A stretch of 64,000 nt of DNA from Symbiodinium natans. Lineage: Eukaryota; Sar; Dinophyceae; Suessiales; Symbiodiniaceae. The stretch's first letter is position 1. Each line of letters starts with the position of its first letter. Positions 19,011 through 28,583 of the stretch are shown here, piece after piece. The notes under the pieces were generated by a model. That model was not told the DNA's origin. It did no database searches and saw only the letters and a list, made by a program, of their open reading frames with translations. The stretch lies in contig CAJNDS010002242.1 in the NCBI GenBank assembly GCA_905221605.1, positions 166,001 through 230,000 on the forward strand, in the 5' to 3' direction. A program made the translations under genes and the position numbers.

Positions 19011-19929
19011 TCAAGCCATTCGCCGGGCAGTGCTGCGCAGGAGCAATCCAGTCCGGGGGCCGTTTAAGGCAGGGGCTTGGGTTCTCTACTGGATGAAAAA
19101 GTCTTCCCCGAACCGCTTAGCTGCCGGTAGGTGGCATGGCCCTGCCAAAGTCATTTGCCAGGAAGGACAGTCCATCACCTGGATTGCTCACGGTGCAACC
19201 ATTCTCCGTTGCGCGCCGGAGAATCTTCGTCCAGCCAGTCTTCGGGAGTGGCAGCAATTGACTCCTGAGAGTTTCAACACTGGTAATCCAAATACAGGGG
19301 GTGCTAGTACGTTTGTCGATTTGACAAACACTGAAGCAACTCCGAGTCAATCGCCTATTCCTCACATGCCGCCACCTGTGGTGGAATTTCCATTGCCAGC
19401 CGTTCCAACCTCCACCCATGTACCCCCAAGAACTACACCATCCGAGGATGACATACTTCAGCCTGAACAAGAATTAACTCCTCAGGTTTCTAACAATCCC
19501 GAAGGTGTGGAGAGAATGTCCGAAGTCGAGCGCGAACCCAACAGTCCTGTGGTCCCTGCTGCTCCTTCTGGACATTCGGGGAATACCGAACCCGAGATGT
19601 CTGCAAATCCTGAAGATCCATTTGCTGCTCCTGATCCTCTTGAAGTCCCCGTCCCAGATGATGAAGAGGGCCTTTTCATTGAACAAGTCTTGCTTGCTCA
19701 TGAAGAATTGGACGCCTGCAACCATGGAGATAATGGGATAAGTCACTTTACCTACCTAAGCACTGGACCCGAAGCCCTCGGACCTCCTCTAGCTGAAGAT
19801 AACTTGCCATACGTGGAAACTCCGTTAGAATGTCAGGAGCACCAAGCCTTTTGTTTGGAAATTCCCGTGCGAGCGAAGGACCTGAAGCGTTGGAGCCGTG
19901 AATCTTCTCCAGAGCAATTGATCACTTAA
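18988..19929 (+). CDS. Copia integrase C-terminal region and linker (frame +1)
   Basis: Continues the integrase after the frame break. About 18988 onward reads ARFWDADNSQAIRRAVLRRS, then the typical WHGPAKVICQEGQSITWIAH and CAPENLRPAS segment of integrase C-terminal domains, followed by an acidic Pro-rich linker to a TAA at 19927-19929. There is no natural ATG at its start. A single extra base (or loss of two) near 18990 explains the shift. The stop overlaps the ATG of the next frame as TAATG. Confidence 0.85.
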   Translation, partial: RFWDADNSQAIRRAVLRRSNPVRGPFKAGAWVLYWMKKSSPNRLAAGRWHGPAKVICQEGQSITWIAHGATILRCAPENLRPASLREWQQLTPESFNTGNPNTGGASTFVDLTNTEATPSQSPIPHMPPPVVEFPLPAVPTSTHVPPRTTPSEDDILQPEQELTPQVSNNPEGVERMSEVEREPNSPVVPAAPSGHSGNTEPEMSANPEDPFAAPDPLEVPVPDDEEGLFIEQVLLAHEELDACNHGDNGISHFTYLSTGPEALGPPLAEDNLPYVETPLECQEHQAFCLEIPVRAKDLKRWSRESSPEQLIT

Positions 19930-21641
19930 TGGCTTCAATCAGCAAGAGAGCCCGATCTGAGGTCCATGTCAAAGATTTGACCCCGCAAGAAGTGGTGTTG
20001 TTCGATAAGGCCAAAGACAAAGAAATTCAATGCTGGATACAAACATCTGCCATCAAAGCCGTTCTCCGTCAAAAACTGAATCCGGAACAGATCCTTAAAA
20101 GTAGGTGGGTGCTAACATGGAAGAGTCCAGAACCGGGCGAGACCCAACCACGCGCTAAAGCGCGTTTAGTCGTGCTTGGCTATCAAGATCCAAAGTTAGT
20201 AGATGTCATGCGAGACGCACCGACCTTATCTAAGGAAGGACGCGCTCTTGTGCTGCAGACCATCGCTTCGTCCAAATTTCAGCTAAGTTCGTTCGATATA
20301 AAAACTGCGTTCCTCCGGGGTCAAGCGGACGCCGCTAACCCGCTGGCCATGGACCCCCCGCGGGAGATGCGTAAAGCTTTGGGTCTTAAGGAGGGTGAAG
20401 TGTGTCAGTTACTAGGCAATGCCTACGGTAGAGTAGACGCTCCTCTCTTGTTTTATAAGGAGCTGAGTAAACAGCTCCTCAACCTAGGATTTATTCGGCA
20501 TCCCCTAGAGCCATGTGTGTTCCTCTTGTACACTGGCCCAAAACTTAATGGCATCCTAGGAATGCACGTAGATGATGGGTTGGCCGGAGGAGACGAAAAG
20601 TTCAGCCAGAAAATTCAGGACTTGCAACAACGTTTGCCCTTCGGAAGTCGAAAATTTTCGAACTTCATTTTTACGGGAATCCACCTTGAACAGTTCCCCG
20701 ACTACTCAATTCGCGCCTCCCAAAGTGAGTACGTTCGGAACATTTCCCACATAGACATTGGCAGAACCCGTCGCCTGACGCCTGATGCCCAAGTCAATGA
20801 AGGAGAGCGTTCTAAACTAAGAGGTCTGGTAGGTAGTCTGCAATACGCTGTTACCCACACACGACCCGACATGGCTGCCAAATTGGGTGAAATTCAGAGT
20901 CAGATAACGACTGCAACAGTCCAAACGCTTTTGGCTGCCAACAAGGTGCTTCGAGAGGCCCAGGAACAGGCTCAGGTCTGTCTCTACTTCCTCGCTATTC
21001 CGCCAGCTGACTTGACATTTGTGTCGTTCGGAGACGCATCCTTTGCATCATCCAAGAACTTGAACTCCCATCAGGGAGCTCTGGTGTGTGCCACTGATAG
21101 TCGGTTAGGCCGTAATCTTGAAGCCCCATTGTCTCCCCTAACCTGGACCTCTAAGAAAATCCCTCGGGTTGTTAGGTCTACCTTAAGTGCCGAAGCTTAT
21201 GCCATGTCAAAAGCAGTTGACATGTTGGGCTGGATGCGAGCTCTTTGGGCCGTTGTGCACGTGCCGGCGTTCGCCTGGCAACGACCAGAAGAGGGATTCC
21301 AGTTGTTGAACCAAGCCATCGTCGTAACCGACTGTAAATCCTTGTATGACCTAGTTACTAGGCTGGCCATGCCTGCGTGCGAAGAACACAGAACTACACT
21401 TGAAGTCTTGTTGATAAAGCAAAGGTGTGCTGAGAACACCCGTTTCAGATGGATACCTACTACGCTCCAGGCGGCTGATTGTTTGACCAAAAACATGGAT
21501 GCTTCATTACTCCGGGCAGTGCTTGCTCAGGGACGATTCAAACTATTTGATACTTCCCAATCCCTTGAAAAAGATGCTCAGCGACGTAAAGCTATCGAAT
21601 GGTTGACCGCTCCCGGCGAACAGCACTCTGCGACATCATAA
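19929..21641 (+). CDS. Copia reverse transcriptase and RNase H
   Basis: 570 residues starting at the ATG that overlaps the upstream stop (TAATG). Reverse transcriptase motifs: SSFDIKTAFL (D123) and GMHVDDGLAGG (D215, D216, the copia YVDD position). RNase H follows with acidic residues D369 (FGDASF), E422 (TLSAEAYA), D468 (VTDCKS) and D517 (AADCLTK), all present. Related elements read continuously from the linker into KRARSEV..KDL, so the separate start is either a 1-base deletion or a genuine re-initiation site. No internal stop or missing catalytic residue. Confidence 0.95.
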   Translation: MASISKRARSEVHVKDLTPQEVVLFDKAKDKEIQCWIQTSAIKAVLRQKLNPEQILKSRWVLTWKSPEPGETQPRAKARLVVLGYQDPKLVDVMRDAPTLSKEGRALVLQTIASSKFQLSSFDIKTAFLRGQADAANPLAMDPPREMRKALGLKEGEVCQLLGNAYGRVDAPLLFYKELSKQLLNLGFIRHPLEPCVFLLYTGPKLNGILGMHVDDGLAGGDEKFSQKIQDLQQRLPFGSRKFSNFIFTGIHLEQFPDYSIRASQSEYVRNISHIDIGRTRRLTPDAQVNEGERSKLRGLVGSLQYAVTHTRPDMAAKLGEIQSQITTATVQTLLAANKVLREAQEQAQVCLYFLAIPPADLTFVSFGDASFASSKNLNSHQGALVCATDSRLGRNLEAPLSPLTWTSKKIPRVVRSTLSAEAYAMSKAVDMLGWMRALWAVVHVPAFAWQRPEEGFQLLNQAIVVTDCKSLYDLVTRLAMPACEEHRTTLEVLLIKQRCAENTRFRWIPTTLQAADCLTKNMDASLLRAVLAQGRFKLFDTSQSLEKDAQRRKAIEWLTAPGEQHSATS

Positions 21642-21730
21642 GACAGCTGCCCACTTTTGAGTCCTACTCTCCCAGACCGAGTCCCCTACGACTCTGCACA
21701 GCGCCTCAAGGGCAATCAGGATGCACTTGT

Positions 21731-21745
21731 CCCAATAAAATTGGG
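21731..21745 (+). other. Hairpin CCCAAT-AAA-ATTGGG in place of a clear polypurine tract
   Basis: A perfect 6-bp stem with a 3-base loop ends four bases before the 3' LTR. The expected purine run just upstream of the LTR is absent; the sequence between is TCAG. Confidence 0.6.
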
Positions 21746-21749
21746 TCAG

Positions 21750-22060
21750 TGTGAATCTCATGGCAGGAGATTGCCGACATGTACATCCTGTTGCCTCCCG
21801 GGCTCCGAAGATCCCGACGGCGGGAGGGTAGGGCACGCTACCGGGTAGCGCATGGATCTCTGAGCTGGTGGAAAAGGGCAGGCGCCTTCTCTTGCGCGGG
21901 GCCGCATCTTTCTTTCGCTGACAGGGTCAGTTCTTCATTCAGATCTTTCACTGACAGGGTCAGTTTCTTCATCGTGGGTTCCTTTCCTGTATCTGGATTC
22001 TTGGGCAGATCTGGACATACAGAAGGGTCATCTGCTACCAGGGTGAACTTCGAGTTCACA
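21750..22060 (+). repeat. 3' LTR of copia element
   Basis: Same 311 bp as the 5' LTR, with no difference that I can find by eye. Confidence 0.97.
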
Positions 22061-22065
22061 ACCCT
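22061..22065. repeat. Right target-site duplication ACCCT
   Basis: Direct copy of the five bases before the 5' LTR; the CCCTAAA array resumes immediately after it. Confidence 0.93.
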
Positions 22066-22160
22066 AAATCCCTAAAACCCTAAAAACCTAAAACCCTAAA
22101 ACCCTAAAACCCTAAAACCCTAAAACCCTCTAACCCTCTAAAACCCTAAAACCCTAAACC
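22066..22160. repeat. CCCTAAAA (octamer) array
   Basis: Mostly CCCTAAAA variants, immediately after the retrotransposon target duplication. Confidence 0.92.
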
Positions 22161-22170
22161 GTTGTGGCAG

Positions 22171-22264
22171 GGGCATCCTGAGCTTCGCCTCGTCATCGGC
22201 TGTTTCCAAAGTAGAGCGTTGGCTTCAACAGGTTGCCGGCAAGCCAGAGGAGCTAAACCCATGA
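22171..22264 (+). CDS. Probable exon downstream of the retrotransposon
   Basis: GTGGCAG acceptor after a CCCTAAAA array; frame ILSFASSSAVSKVERWLQQV continuing to TGA at 22262-22264, or spliced at CAACAG|GTTGCC (end 22231). A further open stretch at 22336-22412 (IVDKQFASCCLRYGLWRIAE) may belong to the same gene. Confidence 0.5.
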
Positions 22265-22860
22265 GCCCTGAACCCTAAACCCTAAACCCTAAACCCTAGC
22301 CCTAAACCCTAAACCCTAAACCGATATTTCGGGAGATTGTCGACAAGCAGTTCGCCTCGTGCTGTCTTCGATATGGCTTATGGAGAATTGCTGAACTTCC
22401 GTGCAAAGCCTGAACCCCTGAGCCTGAAACCCCAAGCTCTGCCAACAAAACCCTGTACGGTGTACCGGCCTGCCAGTCTGTTACGGGCTTTGCGCGGGCA
22501 GGGAGGAGTCCTTGAGCCATTCGGCTGAGAGATCAGGATGTGTTCTGAGTTGGTAGGGCTTAGCGTAAGCCCTCAGGCCTGCAGACCCTAACACCCCAAA
22601 CCTCAAACCCGATACCTAAACCCTGCTTGGGACTCTATTTACCTAAGTCGCAACTTCCCTTAATTAGTAGGTATGACCCATTAAAGCTGTGGGGTAAAGA
22701 GGGTTCCAGAAGCCCTTTAAACCCTTTAAACCCTAAAAGCCCTTTAAACCCCATAAACCCTATAAACCCTACAAACACATAAACCCCATAACCCCTATAT
22801 AAACCCTATATAAACCCGAAACTATATATAAACCCTAAAACCCGAAACCCAACCACTGAG

Positions 22861-22932
22861 GAGCTTCTGACCTTCTGCCTGATGAAGTTCGAAGACCTCT
22901 TCCAAGACGAGGAGGAGCCACGAATCCTCTTT
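22861..22932 (+). CDS. Exon F1 of unknown gene
   Basis: 24 codons, phase 0/0, acceptor ACTGAG, donor GTTTCT; frame ELLTFCLMKFEDLFQDEEEP. Confidence 0.6.
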
Positions 22933-23207
22933 GTTTCTCAAAAGAGTTTCTACTATTTGCATAAGAAACCCCTCTAAACAAAACAACCATCATATTCTTC
23001 CTTATAAGGGTCATATTAGGGATGATTATCTTTCATTTTTTTTTTTTTTTGGGGGGGGGGGGGGCGTTCTGAAGCAAATTCAGATAGGAGGTTTAGATGA
23101 CCCGAGGCCCTAGACCTTTTATATATATATATACATATATATATATATTCTCCTAAACCCTCAACCGTAAACCCCAAACCCTGAACCCCAAACCCTAAAC
23201 CCTAAAG

Positions 23208-23274
23208 CCTTTTCCGGTGCCCGGTGAGCCCACTGCAACGCTCCAGGCTGTGTGGTCCCTTCGCAAGGCTAAGG
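23208..23274 (+). CDS. Exon F2 of unknown gene
   Basis: Acceptor CTAAAG; frame VPGEPTATLQAVWSLRKAK; donor AAGG|GTTGCG. In phase after F1. Confidence 0.55.
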
Positions 23275-23592
23275 GTTGCGTTTGGGGCGTAAGGTTTAGG
23301 GTTAGGGTTTAGGGTTTAGGGTAAAGGGTTTAGGGTTTAGGGTTTAGGGTTCAGGGATAGGGTTTAGGGTGTCGGGTTTAGGGCCTAGGGTACAGGTTCC
23401 CTGGTGTAGTATTGCCTGAGCCTCCATAAGGTTTGGGTGATGTCCACCCGCAAGGTTTGGGGCTAAGCTGAAGTTCCCCCACCATTGGCGTTTCAGGGCT
23501 TTAAGGGCCGTTTGGTGTTTAGGTTTGGGCTACTAAGCCCTAAACCCCAAACCCTAAACCCTACCCTACACCCTAAGCCGGAAACCCTGCAG

Positions 23593-23655
23593 GAACCTTG
23601 GTGGGAAGAGTCGGATAAGCCAGAGAAGAATGAGCGGAAGGCCTTGTGCAGGGGG
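23593..23655 (+). CDS. Exon F3 of unknown gene
   Basis: CCCTGCAG acceptor; 21 codons, EPWWEESDKPEKNERKALCR; donor GGG|GTCAGG. Phase fits F2 if the shared G at the junction is counted once. Confidence 0.6.
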
Positions 23656-24014
23656 GTCAGGGTTTAGGATTTGGGGTTCAGTATTTTGAGTTTGGCGTTA
23701 AGTGTTTAGGGTTTTGGGTTTCCTTCTCGCCCAAGGGTATCTGACTTTTTTTTGGGGGGGCAAGGGGGAACGGGGGTTCGGGTTTAAGGTTTAGGGCTTA
23801 GGATTTGGGGTTTCGGGTTGAGGGTTTATCATCCGGGGTCTATGGGGTTTACGGTGATTTAGTAGGAATACTCAAGTGTAACCTATGTTTTTTTTTGCCC
23901 TTGGCCATTGGAGAAGCAAGGTTTGCTGAGAAAGCTGCTTGCGGTCGCTGGGGGCCGCGAAAAATCCTCTCCAAACCCGAAGGTTGGGTTGGCGTGGAGT
24001 TTTAATTGTCTCCA

Positions 24015-24140
24015 TGGGCCCGGATTCTGATATGTGATGTAATGTAATATAATACAATATAACAGAATACACTTTTATATAATATAATACAATATATTAT
24101 AATTTGATATATGTATATGTATACATATGTATATAGAACT
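24015..24140. repeat. AT-rich low-complexity tract
   Basis: ATAAT-type irregular repeats ending in TATATGTATA; upstream of exon F4. Other TA microsatellites: 3422-3441, 9301-9319, 23122-23149, 50428-50480, 54655-54703. Confidence 0.9.
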
Positions 24141-24161
24141 ATATAACCCTGTATGACCCAG

Positions 24162-24207
24162 GAAGAAGTCTTATCTCTACGGAGACCTGCAAGCTCACCC
24201 CGAGTTT
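24162..24207 (+). CDS. Exon F4 of unknown gene
   Basis: GACCCAG acceptor, donor TTT|GTAATA; frame KKSYLYGDLQAHPEF. The next intron (24208-24332) is mostly a MITE. Confidence 0.68.
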
Positions 24208-24236
24208 GTAATAAGTGTTTTCGAGGTTAGGGCTGG

Positions 24237-24328
24237 GATGTCCCCCCTTATACTAATAGTCCTTATCAGGGATTATAGTATCCCTTCTCATGCTCCCATT
24301 AAGGACTGTTAGTATAAGGGGGAACATC
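24237..24328. mobile_element. MITE family 2, copy 2, filling an intron
   Basis: Ends GATGTCCCCCCTTATACTAA and TTAGTATAAGGGGGAACATC. It makes up 92 of the 125 bases between exons F4 and F5. Confidence 0.8.
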
Positions 24329-24332
24329 GTAG

Positions 24333-24399
24333 AGCGCATTGGCGAAGTCTTTTCGTGCTCTCTTGTATGCAGCTCCGAATCGTAGCTACATGAGAAGCA
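24333..24399 (+). CDS. Exon F5 of unknown gene
   Basis: Acceptor CGTAG four bases after a MITE end; frame SALAKSFRALLYAAPNRSYM in phase with F4; canonical GTAAGG donor. Confidence 0.65.
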
Positions 24400-24902
24400 G
24401 TAAGGATCTCATCTACCGCCACCTGTTTTGCCAATGTCTTTGTGTGGTAGATTAAATCCCTAAACCCTAAACCCCAAACCCTAAGCCCTAAACCCTTAAA
24501 TGTTTGCATAGTTTACCTACGATGTTGGTGTTGTTCACTTGCTGTAGACACCCAAAAGTTCACAACCACTAGACTGCCATGTCTCCTTCCTACAGGTTAT
24601 AGCCCAAAACACGAGAGAACTTGAAGAACCACTTTTTCGCACCCCAACCTCTCTCCCCAAAGAGACGAAGAGGTAACCTCCTCTTTTCAGGGATTCTATA
24701 CTGGTAACTACAAGCGCTCCCTCATTCCCCAGGAGGTCTCTGGTGTGCCAGATTGCGGGGATGGGGGGGAAGGTTTTTGGCCCCAAACTCTTGGAGCATC
24801 AGCTGTTTCGACCCCAGACCAACCCTAAACCCCAAACCCTAATTCCCTAAACCCCAAACCCGAACCCCTAAACCTCAAACCCTGAACCAAACCCTTGTGG
24901 AG

Positions 24903-25011
24903 TTAAAATGGTCTGGCTGGGGCGGCCGCTTGGGCTCTCCTCGAATCCTCCGCGGAATCTGTGTCGAGGTCATGTTCGACCACGACATCTTCTTCAAGTC
25001 AGGCCCGGGGA
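24903..25011 (+). CDS. Probable exon
   Basis: Acceptor GTGGAG; frame WGGRLGSPRILRGICVEVMF then DHDIFFKS; donor GTTTGG before TTTAGGG repeats, or a GC donor after AAGTCAG. Confidence 0.5.
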
Positions 25012-25089
25012 GTTTGGGGCTTAGGGTTTAGGGTTTCGCAGATGTTCTTAGGTCGTTTAGGGTTTAGGGCTCAACTCTTTCTTCCGCAG

Positions 25090-25134
25090 CTGCCGGCGGA
25101 AGATTACCTGAACGACCAGTTGACGAGAGCATCG
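25090..25134 (+). CDS. Probable exon
   Basis: CTTCCGCAG acceptor; 15 codons LPAEDYLNDQLTRAS; donor GTGCCA. The following intron holds MITEs of families 3 and 4 and a CCCTAAA array. Confidence 0.55.
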
Positions 25135-25156
25135 GTGCCACATCCCCAACATCTAG

Positions 25157-25283
25157 CTTGTTCTAAGGAGGGAATGAGGGAGTGAGGTACCTTCTGCAAA
25201 TTCCTCAGAAGGGTATATAGCGGAGGTACCCTATAGAATCCCTTACAGGGTATACATAGGGCCCTAATTCCCTCATTCCCTAC
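25157..25283. mobile_element. MITE family 3, second copy
   Basis: Left GGGAATGAGGGAGTGAGGTACC; right GGGCCCTAATTCCCTCATTC. Abuts a family 4 element. A partial third copy lies near 36502-36580. Confidence 0.7.
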
Positions 25284-25285
25284 TT

Positions 25286-25422
25286 GGAGGTTCATGGTAC
25301 TTACTAACCAAGAAGAACTGTACCTATAGCCCACATATAAGGCCCTTAAGTGCCCGTATAATATGATAGTAAGTTCAGGTATCAGTACAGCTATAATTGG
25401 AGAATAAGTACCATGAACCTCC
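25286..25422. mobile_element. MITE family 4, best copy
   Basis: 137 bp with perfect inverted ends GGAGGTTCATGGTACTTA / TAAGTACCATGAACCTCC. Confidence 0.85.
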
Positions 25423-25423
25423 C

Positions 25424-25508
25424 CCCTAAACCCTAAACCCTAAACCCTAAACCCTAAACCCTAAACCCTAAACCCTAAACCCTAAACCCTAAACCCTAAA
25501 CCCTAAAC
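25424..25508. repeat. CCCTAAA array
   Basis: 12 units, directly after a MITE of family 4. Confidence 0.95.
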
Positions 25509-25673
25509 CAAATACGAAGAACCAGAGGGTCGCACATCGTGCCGGGCTTGGCAAAGCTGCTGGAGCCCTAGATGGTCTTCGGAACAGCCGCCCGCTCCAG
25601 AGGCTCAGGCTAGGCTGGGGGTTTAGGGTTTAGGGTTTAGGGTTTAGGGTTTAGGGTTTAGGGCTCGCCGCAG

Positions 25674-25833
25674 CCGATTAAGCGGCAGTCGAGTCATGCT
25701 CTTGGCTGTTGGCAGCCGAAATGCTTCTCGAGGCCAGGCTGAAGTTTCCAAACACCGTCCACGCGAGCAGTGGCACAGGCTGCGTGAGCGTGAAGCATTT
25801 GAAGAGGCTCGCAAGAAGAACCCTAAGCCATGA
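25674..25833 (+). CDS. Probable exon, possibly terminal
   Basis: CGCCGCAG acceptor; frame ends TGA at 25831-25833; includes VSKHRPREQWHRLREREAFE, a charged helix. An internal donor cannot be excluded. Confidence 0.45.
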
Positions 25834-26380
25834 ACCCTCTTAGGGGTTTTCCAAGGTTCTTCGGTTGACTGGTGCTGAGGATTGAGTTTGCTTTTCTTTT
25901 TTGGGGGGATTTAGTTGTTTTAGCTTTTCTTGGGGGGAAGCTAAGTTGCTGGGGTTTCGGGTTGGAGCTGTAGGGTAGTGACCCCGCAAAGCTCCGAAGG
26001 GGCGTGTCACAGGTTGGGTGGGGGGGGGGGGGGGGGGGGGGTTGTTAGATTACGGGGGGCTCCCTAAACCCTGAAACCTGCAAACCCCAAAACCCCAAAA
26101 CCCCAAAACCCCAAAGCCCCAAACCCTAAACCCGAAGTCCTAAGCCCTAAAAGCCCTAAGCCCTAAACCCTAGCTTTAGGGATCGTATGGGGGTAAGCAT
26201 GCATCCTATAGTCATCTTTTCCAGGATTTTGGGCTTAGGGCTTAGGGCTTACGGTTTATAGGGTTTAGGGACCCAATAGTAGTCTAGGGCACCATTTGCG
26301 GGCTCTACTTGTTGGATCCTCCCCAAAGAGTCTTGGTATGCTTTCCCTTGGGGCACCGGATTCCCTAATCTCAACCGCAG

Positions 26381-26436
26381 ACAGCGACAAGTTCAAGCAG
26401 CGCCAAGCGCACGGGAGCCCCAGAGACGATATGGGG
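26381..26436 (+). CDS. Exon E1 of unknown gene
   Basis: AACCGCAG acceptor; frame SDKFKQRQAHGSPRDDMG; donor GGG|GTTTTG. Confidence 0.55.
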
Positions 26437-26557
26437 GTTTTGCTTAGGGTTTAGGGTTTGGGGTTTAGGGTTTAGTGTTTAGGGGTTGGGAAACTTTATC
26501 AACTTCAATCTGTACTTTGAAGCGCTTAGGGTTTCGGGCCCCTGTTCACTTTTGCAG

Positions 26558-26661
26558 CCCCAGATGATGAAGCTGAACTTTGTCCAACGCCCAGAGCTGA
26601 TCATGACAAAGACCCAAGCAACAAAAGTCGTTGGAAGCTGGCCGATAAGTGCCCTCTACGT
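26558..26661 (+). CDS. Exon E2 of unknown gene
   Basis: CTTTTGCAG acceptor; frame PQMMKLNFVQRPELIMTKTQ then a hydrophobic SWPISALYV; in phase after E1. Donor ambiguous by one G around GTG|GTTTGG. Confidence 0.55.
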
Positions 26662-27233
26662 GGTTTGGAGCAAAGCCACGCCCCCAAACCCTACGATATT
26701 CCTGAAACAAGAAGCCCAAATCCTACCCTTAGGGTTCTGTTTGTCGCGGAGTTTCGGGTGAGTTGTTTTGGGCCCTTGCTCTCTAAGCACGCCATAAACC
26801 CTAAACCCTGGCACGGGTTCAGCAACTCGTCTTAGCATCGCTAAAGATACTGGTGGTTCGGTTTGAAAGGTTAGGGTTCAGGGTGGTGGTGATGGCGAGA
26901 GAGGTGATTGGTGAGGGACGTCGGTTTAGGGCTCTGGGGTTCCTCAAAGCCCAAAGAGCCCAATACTCCTTAACTCAGGAATTTAAACCTCGAATCACAC
27001 CCCTATCTAGTATATTCCTTAATGAACGGGTTTTGGGGCTTTCTGGGTACCCTGCAGCCCTCCTCAATGCTTCTTTTTCGGGGACCCTAGACCGTCTATG
27101 CTGAGCTTTGCTTCACGTCTTTAGCATTCCTACGCCTTCCCATTCTCCAAAGTACAAATCCCTGGTTGCGCACTGGAAACTCCTGCTCTGAGATTTTTGT
27201 TTAGGGGTTAGGGTTTAGGGTTTCGGGTTTAGG

Positions 27234-27350
27234 GTTTGTAGCCCAGTGGCCTTGTGCCCCCTTTTTGTGTTCGAGGTTCCCTTATAATAAAATAGCCAAC
27301 CCCCATTTAAAAGGTAACCCTTGTGACAATAGGGCTACTAGGCTACCAAG
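27234..27350. mobile_element. MITE family 1, copy 3 (older)
   Basis: About 117 bp, ends GTTTGTAGCC / GGCTACCAAG, with the shared core TTCCCTTATAATAAAATAGC. No clear target duplication. More diverged than the other two copies. Confidence 0.7.
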
Positions 27351-27543
27351 AGACGGATTTGGGGAACGGGTTTATGGGTTCCAGAATGGCAACTCTTTGA
27401 GCAAATAGTAGCCCTAAACCCTCAACCCTAAAACCCTGAACACTAAACCCTCAACCCTAATCCCCAAACCCTAAACCCTAAACCCTCAACCCTAGCCCTA
27501 ACCCTAACCCCTAACCCCCCTAAAGACCAAGCCTGCTTCTCAG

Positions 27544-27592
27544 GGAGAATCCTCTTATCCCGCTGCACGGCTACTACTCGCAGGGGGGCCAA
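27544..27592 (+). CDS. Exon E3 of unknown gene
   Basis: TTCTCAG acceptor; frame ENPLIPLHGYYSQGGQ; donor GTGTCT. Phase fits E2 and E4. Confidence 0.55.
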
Positions 27593-28167
27593 GTGTCTAT
27601 TCTCCTCTTGCAAGCCTCAAACCCTAGACCCTGAGACCCTATAAAGCCTCAAAAACCCTAACCCCGGTTTATGTTGGGGTTTAGGGTGTAGGGTTTGGGG
27701 TTTGGTTTAGGGATCTTTGGACATCCTCGCACCCTAGAAGAACCCTAAGACGCCAATATCCTTCGAACCCTTGAACCCTGGAACCCCAATCACTACTCAA
27801 CTTGGCCTGCTGTCGTGGTGCTTCAGGGTTTAGGGTTTAGGGTTTGGGGTTTAGGGTTTAGGGTTTAGGGTTTCGGGTTTGGGGGGTTCAGAGAGGGCTT
27901 AGAAGGTTTTTAAGAGTTTCATCGGGTGTTCATTGGGGCCTCGGGGCTGTGAGTCAGTCTCCACAGAAACAAGCGACTTAACCAGCAGCCGGGTTTAGGG
28001 TTTCGGGTTTGGGGTTTAGGGTTTCGGGTTTGCGGTTTAGGGTTTAGGGTTTAGGGTTCGTGGGGCCCTTGGTTCGCATCGTTTGCAGAGTTTTGGGCCT
28101 TAGGGTCGAGGACAACGTCTGGGGCAGTTGACATGAGAGCCGCCGTGGTGTCGAACCCATTCAAGTG

Positions 28168-28272
28168 TAGTAGCCCTAAACCCTAAACCCTAAACCCTAA
28201 ACTTTAAACCCTAAACCCTAAACCCTAAACCCTAAACCCTAAGCCCTAAGCCCTAAGCCCTAAGCCCTAAGC
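28168..28272. repeat. CCCTAAA then CCCTAAG array
   Basis: Pure CCCTAAA units give way to a block of five CCCTAAG units. Confidence 0.92.
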
Positions 28273-28507
28273 CCCAGGACATGACCGTGATCAGCTGGAG
28301 GCTATACCCTCAACTGTAGGCAGGCCAAAAACCCTCGAACCCTAAACCCCAAGCCCACAACCCTCAACCCCCCAAAATCCTAAAAACCCTAGAACCCCCC
28401 AAAACCCCAAAAAACCCTAGAACCCCCCAAAATCCTAAAAGCCCTAAACCCCCAAAGCCCTAAAACCGCAAACATCGTAAACCCTAAGCCCGAAGCCCTC
28501 ATCCCAG

Positions 28508-28583
28508 GTCTTCGTGCTTCACTCGCTTCCCAAACGACACGTCGGCTGCCCCAGTGCTGCTAGCTGCTATCCCGATACGATGG
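28508..28583 (+). CDS. Exon E4 of unknown gene
   Basis: ATCCCAG acceptor; frame VFVLHSLPKRHVGCPSAASC; donor ATGG|GTTCAG. In phase after E3. Confidence 0.55.

Larger units (their letters stand above)
12706..22060 (+). mobile_element. Full-length Ty1/copia LTR retrotransposon with extra enzyme-like domains
   Basis: 9,355-bp element bounded by two 311-bp LTRs that I read as identical, each starting TGTGAA and ending TTCACA. It is flanked by the 5-bp duplication ACCCT, produced by insertion into a CCCTAAA array. Internal order is primer-binding site, Gag with zinc knuckle, aspartic protease, spacer with a nested ORF, 2OG-dioxygenase-like domain, C5-methyltransferase-like domain, integrase, reverse transcriptase and RNase H. 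Integrase before reverse transcriptase defines copia order. The pol region is split over three reading frames (breaks near 18990 and 19927). Identical LTRs imply a very recent insertion. The element sits in an intron between exons ending 12233 and starting 22171. Confidence 0.97.
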
